From contig NW_023365698.1 of NCBI RefSeq assembly GCF_000003815.2, positions 111,202 to 175,201 on the forward strand: DNA of 64,000 nucleotides. Reading direction: 5' to 3'. This DNA is from Branchiostoma floridae. Lineage: Eukaryota; Chordata; Leptocardii; Amphioxiformes; Branchiostomatidae. The position numbers were made by a program, and so were the translations under genes. Shown here one piece after another: positions 34,022-45,279 of this stretch (positions within the stretch are counted from its first letter, which is position 1; the number at the start of each line of letters is the position of its first letter). The notes beneath the pieces were generated by a model. The model was given only the letters and a program-made list of their open reading frames with translations. It did not search any database and was not told where the DNA came from.

Positions 34022-34255
34022 TCAGTGTTGTGGGTGTGGCGTGGGGAGCTGTAACGGACCCGCTGATGGCGTAGGCGGGGATGCAAGATTGTGTTTTACA
34101 TTAACCACTAGGAGTTTGGTTCCACTTCTGGGGTCTAGGTCTACTTGGTCTGGCAGGTAGAGACGTCTGTCTTGGGTTAACTTCCTGCGTTTGATGTAAT
34201 TGAAGTCAGATTTCTTGGAAAGTTTAAGCACTTCTTGAATGTATGACTTGATGGG
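34022..34255 (-). other. Unrecognised open frame, coding-like
   Basis: Reads KSYIQEVLKLSKKSDFNYIK, RRKLTQDRRLYLPDQVDLDP, RSGTKLLVVNVKHNLASPPT and ends in a Pro-rich tail. Lys/Asp/Leu-rich composition suggests real coding sequence. No family recognised; it could be part of a transposon protein. Confidence 0.3.
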
Positions 34256-34790
34256 TTTTTTTCAGGACGGATTTCTGACATGTACTAAAGAGATAGGTTT
34301 GCTGCGGCCACCACCTTTGCTCACTTTCTCACTGGAGAGCCTCTATTGTACCTATACACACACGTTACTGTAAATAAGGAAATCGTTCTTCCAGAGACTA
34401 TCAAGCTCCTCTCATGAACATACAATTCTTTTCCAAGATTGAATTTGATCATTCTTGTATAGCTACTAACACAACATTTCACCACTCAGTTTGCTAGACA
34501 AAAATTGTATCAAGATGTACTTTTCTGAAAAAAATGTCGTCTTCTGTCTTTTCATATACATTGAATTTATGGAAACCGGAGAAAGCTGCCCAGTTTAAAG
34601 TTTTAATGTACGACTACAACAACTTCAGCTAATGTCTTGGTGACTCTGTTTCCCAGAGAGAACCCATGCCCGATACTACTCTAAATCGTGTGGGCACATC
34701 TTGTTAGTAAATAAAGGTAACTTCCATTATCGTTTGATGTTTCTCTGCAAATGATGAAAAATTACATAAGACTACATGAAATTACATACT

Positions 34791-34924
34791 TCTGCAACTT
34801 CAGTCCAGACTTTTTCTTGTGCAGCGGGCTCCCGGTCGAACAGCACGAATAACTCCACAATCACCGTCGAAAAGTAAGACTCGTCGCCGCTCTTGTCAAT
34901 AAGCGGCCTCTTCAATTGGGGTAA
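34791..34924 (-). CDS. Unrecognised intact exon
   Basis: Between acceptor TATTCGTAG and donor GTATGTAATT the frame reads QLKRPLIDKSGDESYFSTVI, VELFVLFDREPAAQEKVWTE, VAE. Both sites are good and the frame is open. The upstream and downstream partners are unclear. Function unknown. Confidence 0.5.
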
Positions 34925-35228
34925 CTACGAATATGTTGTAGTTTACGTTTTGAAATTACAATCTGCGTTTATTTGCACAATGTTTTTCGGGCTTATAAAC
35001 GGCCATTGCAGAACATACCAAACTTGTGCTAAAGACTGCATAGCCCATACTTTTCTTCGCTGTCTTGAGTCTCTAACAATGGACCCCTCAAACATTTCGA
35101 AGTTAAGTACCCCTGCTCGAATTTCAGTGATCCCGCCAGTACTACAAAGCCTGGTAAATGCGAATTAATTCTTTGGGGAACACGTATGTGGACTGTCAAA
35201 GTTTAGGATCCATAATGTATGCGGATCA

Positions 35229-35890
35229 TCAGAGTCCCGAGCCATCAACAAGGGGTAGGAGAAATTGGATAACGTGCAGAAGGAGGTGGATGTCTTGCTT
35301 TATCCAAGTCCGAGCGCAGCAGTCCCGATACCGTGTCTCTGGTGGCAGTCGGGAGCCAGGTGACGTTGGTATGGAAAAATTCCTCTCCCAAAAATGACTG
35401 CTTGAAGAAGAAATTGACCCTGCCAACATCAACCTGGCCATCAATGCCCACGTAAAAGGACACAACGGTTCCCGACCTTGTCTCTGCCTCCTTGCAGCGA
35501 TATTCTACGCCAAAATCCCTCTTTTCACGGATGTACTTCATACCTTCTGAAGAGGGTCCTGCATTGCTTCAGTCTTCACTGTCAAGTCGAGGTGATGACC
35601 ACTTGCTGAATGGCGTTGTTAATTTTTTGGGACTTTTGAGGTACTTGGCCTTAGCTGTTTCCGGAGAGACTCACGGTACTTTGGTGTGAGTTTAATATGG
35701 AAGTCGTCGAGCTGTGTTGTATGTTCTCTGGTGAGTGTGATCTTCTGTGCGGCTCCAGATACTTCCGTGCATGGCATGTTTGTGGCTTTGGCTCTGGCTC
35801 GCCGTCTTTTCCCGCCTCAATCAGCGCCACATGTTCCGCGGTAGTGGTTGGAACGGCTCCTTTCGGTAGAAAGCCGGCCAACGGCATGTA
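35229..35890 (-). other. Decayed coding region, unrecognised
   Basis: A 98-residue minus frame (VVSFYVGIDGQVDVGRVNFF, FKQSFLGEEFFHTNVTWLPT) and an upstream frame (PETTTAEHVALIEAGKDGEP-like, HARKYLEPHRRSHSPENIQH) are coding-like but in different phases. This suggests a transposon protein or gene relic. No family assigned. Confidence 0.3.
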
Positions 35891-36174
35891 CAGGAGTCAT
35901 AGAGCTGTAAGTCAAAATATTCATTTTAAGCATACTGATAAACCATAGCATTACAAGTAGCACTGCTGTCTGTTTACCACGGATCTAAAAGTACATTGTA
36001 CTCCTGGTGCAAAGCGGATAAACAATTAAATAACCTCCTTGCATTGACTTTTTCTGCCAACTTTTTGTTGCGGGCTCTCGTACACGTGTACAATGCTGAA
36101 GGCATTTCCACCGAATTATGTTGATTTTACAAAAAACATCAACAATGCATATTAAAATCATACTAAGTTGACAT

Positions 36175-36530
36175 TTATGTACGTTGCAGGAAAGCCTTAA
36201 GTTCAGATAATACAACTAAGCAAATACGATTTACACATATTGGCGCCAGGAAGTCACGATATTTAAAGGTAACAAGAAGAATACTTTTTTGACAGATAAA
36301 TTCTTCAATGGCTGCTAAAAGTTTAAATGGTGAAAAGACATAAACATATCTACCGCTTAACTCTTGGGTAAAGACGTCGACTCCACCATACCCCAGTTCT
36401 TGGCTGAAGAACCTCAGTTTATACCTATTCTTTCCAGTCTGAACGTTACATTGCAAGGCAATAAAATCTGTTATCAAATCCATCTTTGCCCCCAAACTTC
36501 ACAACTATCTTCTGCCACAGCCCTGGAAGC
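36175..36530 (-). pseudogene. DIRS-like retroelement RNase H tail fragment
   Basis: The minus frame reads MDLITDFIALQCNVQTGK, FFSQELGYGGVDVFTQEL, VYVFSPFKLLAAIEEFI and FKYRDFLAPI. DIRS-type and related retroelements have a similar order after reverse transcriptase/RNase H: DLFA...N....FS....GVDAF...W....PP..L, then W..A.FWP. The match is by pattern only. The catalytic residues cannot be judged from this short piece. Confidence 0.45.
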
Positions 36531-36959
36531 AACTGCACCTCTGTGAACAGATACACTTTAGATTGTTTGTTTGCCTCGTTTAACTGTAGAGGTGTATAAT
36601 TCATATATATCAATATTAAACTGCAATGACAGTTTATCCTCTAAAAATAATCCAAACAGCTTAGTTAAACAACGTTTCACCTGTTTATCAAATACGAACT
36701 ACTATTCGACTATGTCTCTAAAAAAAGTTAGTAAATACTATCAGAGCCACTCGTTATTCGACCAAATTGAAAGTTCTGTACTGCGTTTAATCAGCATATT
36801 GCTGACAAATGTTGGGAAGTACAATGTCTGTAATAGATAAGTCTATCTATAGTGGTCGACTGCTACTCCTTCCTTCCGGAAGTCAGCGGGTAATCCAGCT
36901 GAAAGTCATTTGATAGCACAGTTCGCAATTTCACTCCAGAACGCAGTCTGCGAACGCGA

Positions 36960-37520
36960 AGGTAGATTTATCTGATGACTCAAAGTTCTTGCACAGCAAG
37001 GTTGTGTCTCTTTGGCAGGTACGGTTTGACGAGGTGTGTCGCAACGTTTTAATTGATTGTAATGCACGATCTGTTCGTGAGTGATGTCGTGCTTTATGTG
37101 GTATGGGTCATTGGGTCATTACCCTGTCGGAGCCGCTCAACAACAGTGTAAGGTCCCTTCCAACCAGGCTTGAGTTTCTGTCTGACAGTAGTTGTGTCAT
37201 CTAGTCACACTCTATGTACACGATATGGTGTATGTGACACCGTGGCGTCATAGGCTGACTTTTGCTTGTGGCTTGCCCGCTCTGCATTTTGTCGCACCTG
37301 TTTAAAAGCTGTCCGGAGACTGATCGGGCATATGACGACGTTAACTGGCCCCCGGGGTGACGTTTGTGGGTTTTTGTCGAGTGGTGCGTCTGCGGGTAAG
37401 TTCGCTTCCCTCCCATGGGCTAGGAAAAAAGGTGTGACGCCTGTTGAGGCGTGCACCGATGTATTGTAAGCGAGAGGGTTAAGGTGGTTAGACCTAACTA
37501 TCTTAAACAATTTTCTGTCT
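36960..37520 (-). pseudogene. Ty3/Gypsy integrase C-terminal part
   Basis: The frame 37205-37510 reads LAYNTSVHASTGVTPFFLAH and GREANLPADAPLD, the classic end of the Gypsy integrase core. Further downstream in another frame come LKPGWKGPYTVVERL (the GPY/F module) and HEQIVHYNQLKRCDTPRQ. A stop (VTYTPYRVHRV then TAG) and frameshifts separate these parts. The DDE residues lie upstream and are not preserved. No LTRs were found around it. Confidence 0.8.
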
Positions 37521-37559
37521 GTTTCTATTGCCTAGTGTGATGAGTCCCTGAACCCGATC

Positions 37560-37750
37560 TCAAGCGAGAGTGACTGGAATACCTGCAGTTCTCAAGTCTG
37601 TACCTGGGATGCTGTACTTATTGACCTTCCGGTCATCGCTAAGTACAGCTGTTCTAAGCTTTGCAAAACGCACATGGGAAGGTCGTTCTCCAAACTGTCG
37701 TCGGAGGCTGCCCGGTATGTTGTCCGGTTGCTGCGTTACCAAATTATTTT
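37560..37750 (-). pseudogene. Degraded copy of the exon at 56456-56691
   Basis: Nucleotide similarity on the minus strand: AACCGGACAACATACCGGGCAGCC and TTGGAGAACGACCTTCCCATGTGCGTT match 56.6 kb with small indels that break the frame. The intron-side flank (37795-37890: CGCGAGAGTCAGTTCAGAATA, TTTAAATTCACC) also matches 56.70-56.80 kb. Confidence 0.65.
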
Positions 37751-38068
37751 GTGACAGCTAATTTTATGTTTCGGGAGCAGCCATTGTGAATATTAGTTAT
37801 AGCGTAACCGCACGCGAGAGTCAGTTCAGAATAAATGACACCTCAGTAGTACCATTCCTGTCTTTAAATTCACCTCTATAACGTGTACCAACCGAATTTT
37901 AGGATGCGAAAAGGGTATTTAGGGGACTCTGGCTGTAGCATAACTTCACAGCCTCAGCAAATTGTATGTTCACAGAAAAAAGGAAACACCCCGGGAGTTA
38001 AATATGGATACCCCCAAGACTCTTTCAGGCAGTCTGAACTCCTCTGTTTTGCTCGCGTGATTTGCTCC

Positions 38069-38660
38069 TCAGCAATGAAGTATCCATCTCCATGGTGTCG
38101 CAATTGGGACGGAAAGAACATGTAGGCGAGCGAGTTGGTGAAGTCTGGCTAAGTGGCTGTAATCTGTCGTGGTTGTCCATCGTGCCCGATGCTGACTTCT
38201 GCGTGCCCTCCTCTCACATCTGTTGTGCACTCGCAGGTGGCTCAGGAGTCCGATTCTGGACCTGCAGGGTCGTCCGCACTGCTCACAGCTGAACTGGGGC
38301 TGACTCTGCTGCCTGGTCACTGCTGCTGCTGCCACTGCTTTGCGTCTGTTTCTGGCCTCTTCAATGTTTGTTCTACGAGTCTTTTCGAGGTTTTCCTGTG
38401 CAAGCCTCGTTAGTAAACGCCAGCCACTTCGGTCTTGTGTGCATGTCTCGAGCTGGTTTGGCGCTATATTAGCGTACTTAATGTTTGTTTTTATATTGTC
38501 CTTAAAGCGCTTTTGTGGTCTACCCCTCTTTCTTTTCCCTTGACAAACCTCGCCATAAAGGAGCTGTTTCGGGATCCTAGAATCCTCCATTCGAATAACA
38601 TGTCCTGTCCATCGAAGTTGAGCTTTTAAGATATGTTTGCATGTACTTTCTGTAATCTGT
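38069..38660 (-). pseudogene. LINE C-terminal fragment with C2H2-like finger
   Basis: The minus frame reads ILKAQLRWTGHVIRMEDSRI, PKQLLYGEVCQGKRKRGRPQ and KRFKDNIKTNIKYANI, then FSCEQCGRPCRSRIGLLSHL followed by RVH. This is the well-known tail of several metazoan LINEs (LRW.GH..RM.D.R.PK, GKR..GRP..R..D, then F.C..CGR.C.SRIGL.SH..). The tail is open for 173 codons but lacks the reverse transcriptase. Confidence 0.85.
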
Positions 38661-38729
38661 AAAACTTAAAAATTTACACACAGGAAAATGAGCCTGATTG
38701 ACAATTTCTTAAAGTACATGCAAACATAT
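38631..38729. repeat. Inverted repeat, 19-bp arms
   Basis: ATATGTTTGCATGTACTTT at 38631-38649 is repeated as its exact reverse complement at 38711-38729. The left arm is part of the LINE tail; the right arm is the same sequence inverted. This suggests a small foldback or inversion at the 5' break of the LINE fragment. Confidence 0.8.
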
Positions 38730-40300
38730 TTTATTTTTTAATATATGGACAGGTGCACTGTTTGGTAAACGTGCACAGGTGCAGATGAGAAAAAAAATGC
38801 ACAAAATTTGTTTACTTGCACAGTAAACATATAGTTTGAAAGAAATGGGACGATGACATGGCTATAAGCTTTGTCCGTGTTCAAATACAATTTCAAATAA
38901 TCACAGGTGAGTGTAGAAGTGAAATTAAAAAAAATTCTACCCAATGCTTTTCCAGATTCAGGAACAGTGTCTAAATTCTAACCATTACCATTGAAATTAC
39001 TTATCAACTCTACAAACTGAAAACGTCTAAAACATCTAAAACCTTTTTTCCATATCTTTATTCCCTTTTCTACCGGGGAAAACGTTAATAGCACAAAAAA
39101 GCTACATAGGCAGGTTCCGTCAAACATTATATGTGCACACTTTCATTTTTTCATGCACATGATCTCGTAAGTTAATTAGAGCCATACTTATCTTAGAGAT
39201 GACATACTCCGGTCACCAGAGTTATATTGGAATTGTATTTAAATCATCAGACATTCACTTCCGCCCCCGTCTCGCTTCCCAAAATAGGTCAGCTGCGCCC
39301 ACATTTTAACCATTACGGACACTGCCCAGTCCGATTCAGATGCTACCGTAACGTTACACCCACAGTACCGAATTTTTATTCAAACGACGGGGCATTCCGC
39401 CCAGTCCCCGCCCCCCCAGATGAAAAGTGCTAACTCTCATTACTGGAGAATCCTTAAATTCAAATGCAATGTTACATACGTGGAAATGAATTCATATTCA
39501 AATCACCGGGCATTACTGTATCCCATAACGCGCTTACCCAAAATGAGAGAACGCACGCTCTGTAAATAAGTAGAAGGTCAACAAATGCAATGGAAAGAAA
39601 AATGAAATCATTTTTGTAATAATGCAGCATGGCCTTTTTTTCGTCCTTGGTTAAATTATGGATATGAATTAAAACATGACATGTCATATGGCTGCGATAA
39701 AATTCAGTCGTTGTAGTATCTTTCGTTTATTAATAGAAGATTATTTAATTATTCAAACATATAACAATCGTTAATATATCCAAGTCAATGTAGAACACTC
39801 CGTTTCTGTCAGTCATCCTAAATGGTGTGCTGCTGGGAACTTTTGGCATCTGCGAGCTTGAGACACGACAGCCCCTAAGTCTAAGTAAGAGCTTGAGACA
39901 GCGAAACACGAGAGCATAATTGTCATCGCAGAACACTCTCAACAAGTTCGTGGGTAGGGGCTTCAGAGACAATTTCATTCACTGAAGCCAGACATTGACC
40001 TCACTCAGTGGGGTAAGGTTTTCTTCAAGGTTGGTTTGAAGCTGTGGTGCATGTGCCTGACTGTCTTTTAATTAATCCAGTAGTGTCTCCAAGGTGGCGG
40101 TGTTAACTTTCCTTTTATTCGGAGTTTGGTAGAAGAAGTGAGGTTGCAGGTGCAAAAGGAAAGCCGGTGTTGAAGCCTTGGCTGAAGCTGGAGGCGTAAT
40201 TGTCTGCGGGGGGTGGATGCGGAGGTCGAGGCGGTACTAGTTCCTCTTGTAGAATCTCTTATTTAATCCCTAGTTAATGTGCGGATAAATCTCTCACAAA
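38730..40300. other. No gene recognised
   Basis: Two GC-rich segments near 39250-39420 share TTCAAA..ACGGGGCATT/TTCAAATCACCGGGCATT phrases, perhaps a weak repeat. No coding motif. Confidence 0.4.
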
Positions 40301-40303
40301 TTT

Positions 40304-41640
40304 TCAGATTGAAGCCAGAGTTTTTACCATTTTCAGATTGAAGCCAGAGTTTTTACCCAAAACAAACTCAGGTAGCTGATTCAACTTTTCCTTGTTCACC
40401 TCTTGCATAGACCCAAGGCCAATAAAAGCTCTAGCCAGTAGAGATGAAGGTGGCTGTGGCACAGTATGGCACAGCTGCAGACACACACCTCACCATTCTG
40501 GCAGCTTCTGTGTTCAGGACAATCTCTCGTGCCACAGTCGGGTTAAGGCAATTGTAACATGTTTTGTTGCATTGAATCGAGGCCATATCTTCTGTTAATG
40601 CATCCAACAAAATCTTTATTCTGCACAGTTCAGTTTCACAAAAGTTAAAAATATCAGAAAATCTTCTGATAGCTCTCATCTTGTATCTCTCTTATCCTAT
40701 TCACGTGTAAAGACTTGTCATTTGGGTTGTACAACAGGACTGCTTTCGCCAGCCTTCCGTCCCGCCCGTTACGTCCTGATTCCTTCAGGTAGTCAGGGAC
40801 AGAGGAAGGACAGCCAAAGTGAACAACAAACCTTACGTCGGGTTTGTCAATCCCTGCCCCTGCCGCGCTTGTTGCTTTGTTGCACATCCTTTAGGCCTCT
40901 CTGCCAGTTCAACAAACTTTGTCTTCCCTCCCTCTCGTTCTGTCCTGTCCCTGTGCCATGGTACTTTACTGTTCTTACCCCGTTTTCTTGCATGTGATAG
41001 TGGATGTCCTTACATCGCCTACTGTCTGGCAATAAACGATGCCACACTGCTCCTTGTTTTCTAGAACCACGTCACACACCTGGCCATGGTACACCTCCCT
41101 CGTCTTCCCATTTAATCGTACACAATACTGAATGTTTCTTCTTTCCACTGAATTGTAGAATGAACGGCAGTCCCCTATCTGTAGATTTGTGATTAATTCC
41201 TTTGTTGTGGGGGTGGCAGTGGCTGTACACGCAACAATCTGCGTTTGGAGTTCTGCAAGTCTAGACCGCTGTAGGTAGGCAGGGCAAAATTTATGACCCA
41301 TATGATCCTTACAGTGGGCCTCGTCCACCACGGCCATCTCTAAAAGTCCCACACCATTGGATTGTTGATAAGGCTTTCGGGTGTTGTGATGAGAAGCTTT
41401 GTTCTCGGAGTGTCGCTGTTAAGGTCATGAATGGCAGTGTTGAGGCTTGCCTCTGCAGTGAGATGAGACAAAAAGACGGCTGGAATACACTTATCTTCGT
41501 ATCTCCTCAGTAGGTCTGCTCCAAGAGAGATCAAGTGGGTGTTCACCTCAGCTACAACTTTCCTTAGGAAGGCTGGTATTGTGAAGCAGAGTGTCCACTG
41601 TCTACCACCTGTTGGCATTAAGAGAAATGTGTTCTAACCG
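40304..41640 (-). pseudogene. RecQ-like DNA helicase, decayed copy B
   Basis: RecQ superfamily 2 helicase motifs appear in order on the minus strand: FLLMPTGG (Walker A, but with RQW replacing the GKS needed for ATP binding), VVDEAHC (DEAH box), IVACTATAT (motif III), CGIVYCQ (motif IV), then YHG, then GAGIDKPDVRFVVHFG (motif V), ESGRNGRDGR (motif VI) and the zinc-binding LCRIKILLDALTED, CNKTCYNC. RecQ family members unwind DNA 3' to 5'. At least three frameshifts separate these blocks, and the P-loop is mutated, so the copy is dead. Copy A at 22.8-23.6 kb is its paralogue. Neither copy shows introns. Confidence 0.85.
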
Positions 41641-42122
41641 GTGTGCATCGAATTGACAGAACATGTCCTGGGCGAAAAGAAGGGATCTTGAACACCTTGC
41701 GGAGGCACTACTCTAAAGGATATTCCATTCCATCTTCTGTTTTTTCCATTTTCTCCAATTGGTAGAGAGGTGGCATTGTTAATGGAAGCATTGTTGGACT
41801 GGTGTTGTTCCAATAACATTTTCACAAAAGTGGGTTTGCAAACAATGGCAGGGTACCTCTTGTCGCCGTGCACATCCAAAACATACCAGAGATGGTAGTG
41901 CACCTCCTTGTTTTTGCCTTGGACACTGACTGTGTACGATGGCAGCCCACTTGAGTATGGATGAAGGAAGGATCCAGCAAGGAGAATTACGCTTGCCTTG
42001 TTCTGGTCTTGTCGCTGGGTTTTTACTGTCAACGACACGCTTGTCACTGCAAACTTGTCACCTATTTGCTCACTTGTCTGAAAGAGAAAAGCATGACGAA
42101 CAACATAAGTACAATGTGCCAT
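41634..42122 (-). pseudogene. N-terminal region of RecQ-like copy B
   Basis: A 162-residue frame (YVVRHAFLFQ, KEVHYHLWYVLDVHGDKRYP) runs in frame, through one TAG, into the FLLMPTGG motif of copy B. In an overlapping frame KVFKIPSFRPGHVLSI matches RecQ motif 0 (F..FR..Q...I). The upstream part is not a recognised domain and may be an N-terminal extension of this helicase family. Confidence 0.5.
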
Positions 42123-42124
42123 AG

Positions 42125-43530
42125 TTTTTCTAAATCAGCAAGAAATGGACTCAGTAAATATTACACAAAGTAAAGGTTTTATTACAACATTTCACAATAC
42201 CCATTGATTGCACCTATGACATAGAAATTTCACTTGTGTTGTAATGAATTGGTAATGGCATATACAGAAAAAAAAGACATCTTCCCTTCAAAGTACACTA
42301 AGTCTTTCAGATACGCTATTAAGTATTTTTGTAGCATTTACAGTTTGCACATGCAGTAGTTTTAAAAATCCTACATACTTTACTCATCACTTCACCAAGA
42401 AAAGTAGAAGATTTACAAATACTATAATACGAACTCAGAGCTGGAAAACATAGATAGCTATTTTATACTGAGACACTGAGCGGCAAAATCCTAGACATTT
42501 TTCTCCCTGAAAAAATGAGAATAAGCTTGCGCAAATAGTATAGCTTCCAGTCAATCGCCATTTTCAAGCCAAGCTATGGGGACCTCAGGTCTGCTGATGG
42601 CGGTCCTGGTGTTTAGTCTAGGTCTAGTCTGGTGAAATTAAGTCAAAAAGGCAGGTGCCCCATCTCAAATGGTCACTGATCATATAAGGCATATGTTTCA
42701 GAATGTGTCATTTTACATTGAATTTCCCAAAATGTAGTAGTTATGATGCTCTTCCTCACAGAATCGGTAAGGCAATTGTTGTCATTTAGGTTACCCAATG
42801 CCTTGTTTCGGAGTTGACGCTCATATGGAGTACTCGCCAGCGTTGAGCGCTTCGTCATGTACACTGATTTCTATATGACATTGTGTTTCTAATAATGTAA
42901 GAATGTAAAAGCTGTCATTAAATATCTGCCCAATTTCTTGTACTTTATTACGTAAACCGTTTACATCGATGTGTAGTCGTTTTCAGATCAATGGGGCTGA
43001 GGCTGGTGTGGATTTTTCCACCCTGCAGGAGGGGTAGAAAGAGTTAGAAAAAGATCACATTGCGTTGGCATCACAGGATCACTTTATTAAGAAAAAAAGA
43101 ATCACCTTTCTCGTTTCGTATGTGAAAACAACCTAACCCAGATTTCATTAGAACAGCAGTACAATATGATATATGAGAATTCAGGTACATAACCAGGATA
43201 TACTTACTGTGCTTACGTTTCGGTGTCTATCACGCACCTTCCTATGAGCTTCTGACTGGATTTCTGCTTCCCGCCGCTATATTATGTAGCCCATGTACGT
43301 GGCGTTTTTGCGGCGAGAACACAATCCCAAACTTGGCCAAGTGTGCAGCACCCCTCGAATATGCAACAAAATATTTTGTCCCAATTGCAATTTTAAGACA
43401 TAGTCTTACAGATCTATGAATTAATAACACTCGTTCTTTTTCCGAAGCTTTAATCTAATAGTTGTGCTGTTTGTGTCCATCTTGGTGGGGTAGTGATACT
43501 TAAGGAACAGTCTTAAAGTTCTAATTAAAA
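42125..43530. other. No gene recognised
   Basis: AT-rich sequence. Short frames (e.g. minus 42673-42864) have no recognisable motif. Confidence 0.4.
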
Positions 43531-43533
43531 AGT

Positions 43534-43950
43534 CTACTGTATGGTAAAGGGGTCATCCCCTTTCGTTAGCTCTACATATCGCATATATTTGGTCAGCTCT
43601 TGGTGAAGGAGGACAGACAATAGAGTAATTAACTGGCTCAACAGAGGTAATCTGTAAAGAATATTCATTATTTTGAATACATAATTGGCATCAGTAAGAA
43701 ATCTTCTGAACTTATCAGGAGGCGCTTTATCCATGTTGTCTGTCCTGCTGATATTAGATTTATTGCTCTTTAGGTTTGAGATTGCCGTGTTTAACTCGTC
43801 AGCTCTTATTAGAGAGTCTAGTGTGGAGTTTAGGTGTGATAGGGGAATTGAGAGGTATTTAGGAGTTAGATGGATGGAGAGTTCAATTAAAGCATTGTTA
43901 ATAGCGTCAGTTGAGCGTTTGTCTATTGCTCTAAAACACTTTAACCACAT
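43534..43950 (-). pseudogene. Possible LINE linker region (before reverse transcriptase)
   Basis: The minus frame reads LSHLNSTLDSLIRADELNTA, ISNLKSNKS, PPDKFRRFLTDAN. LINE proteins have F....I..DEL..AI..LK..KS...D just before the reverse transcriptase. The expected GPDG and following motifs are not seen, so the call is tentative. Confidence 0.35.
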
Positions 43951-44959
43951 CTCATTTGACTATGTGTTAGGTAAATATCCACTTCAGATACTTTAACAGG
44001 AAGGAAAAATGTATACTCCTGACAGCTTTTGATAAACCAACTCTCTAACCAACCATACAGCTAGCTACATTTATGCAATTACCAAGAGGTGAGAGGAAGT
44101 CGAATGTGCTAGAATAGATTAGACGCATATCTGCATGATTACACACCTTGGTCCAGGATTGCAATTAAAATAACATGTAAAACAGTGGAAAGATAACACC
44201 GGAAAATGTTATCTACAAGTTATGTAACTTATAACTGACTAACATTACATTCCTTGTGTAAGTTAAAACTTGTCCATTTTTTTAACAGCTAGGAATGTGA
44301 CTAAGTGGTGAAGGAAGTTCTTTGGATGCATGAATGGCAGCTGTCCTTCAATACGCCTCAGTCCTGAGTTAGCCTGTTGGTTAATCTGACTGTTGATAGA
44401 GTTGATCTTAAATACGGCTTTATAGCTTTTTAGGCAATTACAATTACAACCCCAGTGGCATAGTGAAATGGAACTCAACTAAGTCGAGTAAGTCCCTCAC
44501 TGCTCTCGCAACAAACGAGTTCCTATGTCTCTCAGTACGACTGACTGGCAGTGCATTCGTTTTTCTTCGTCTCAGTTTATATCGCATTCCTCATTTGGTT
44601 GAAGGAAGACGTGGCAGGGGTGTGAGGGATCTTTCAGAATCCTTTTCAACTCGCGTAGAGAAGCCTCTTTTCGCCTTGACTCAAGGGTTGGCAGTGGTTA
44701 CAGGGTAAGCCACATATATTAAGACATGTCTTTTGAACTTTTTTTTAAAATCCCCTGGCGAACAATGAGATGATCCATGAATGGTCAATGAGAAATTCAA
44801 GCAAACTAACACTGTCAACCTGCAGAACTGTTAGGTTTTCTAATAGTCCAGTACCACCACTGCTGCGTAGACTTAATTCCATGAAGTGAAGAACTATAGG
44901 TATCAATACATTGTACCATATTTTAACGTACGAGATTATTTTATGAGATTGTGTCATAC

Positions 44960-45017
44960 CTTGGCCCCCACTAGTACCGCATAGAGTTCAACATTAATGT
45001 TGAGAATCCCAGAGGAT
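44960..45017 (-). other. Exon-like segment
   Basis: TTTATTTGCAG acceptor and GTATGAC donor enclose 58 nt reading SSGILNINVELYAVLVGAK. Good splice signals but no family. It cannot be joined in phase with the 45215-45279 segment without a partial codon mismatch. Confidence 0.35.
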
Positions 45018-45214
45018 CTGCAAATAAAGAGAAAATACGTCAAATCACGTCCATGTTACCACGCCCTACCATGTCATTATTGATATCCATGTGCATCTGT
45101 ACGGGGTCTAGCAACATCGTTATTAAGTACATATATTTCCGCTGGTGGTACCACTTTTTATTTCCTCCACGCTTTGTGCAAATATAAGGGGTACATAAAA
45201 TTCAATCATCTTAC

Positions 45215-45279
45215 TTGTATGTCACCTTTGGCAGGGTGAGCCCGACCCTCTTGGGTGATTGAGGTCACGTGGACAGTCA
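45215..45279 (-). other. Exon-like segment
   Basis: CTCCCTCAG acceptor and GTAAGATG donor enclose 65 nt reading TVHVTSITQEGRAHPAKGDI followed by Q. Open in one phase only. It may be part of the same minus-strand gene as 44960-45017, or of another transcript. Confidence 0.35.

Noticed and set aside
44463-44708. Plus-strand frame ending at a GTAAGCC donor
   Set aside because: The frame has no acceptor or partner exon on this strand and an unconvincing composition (RRGRGVRDLSES).
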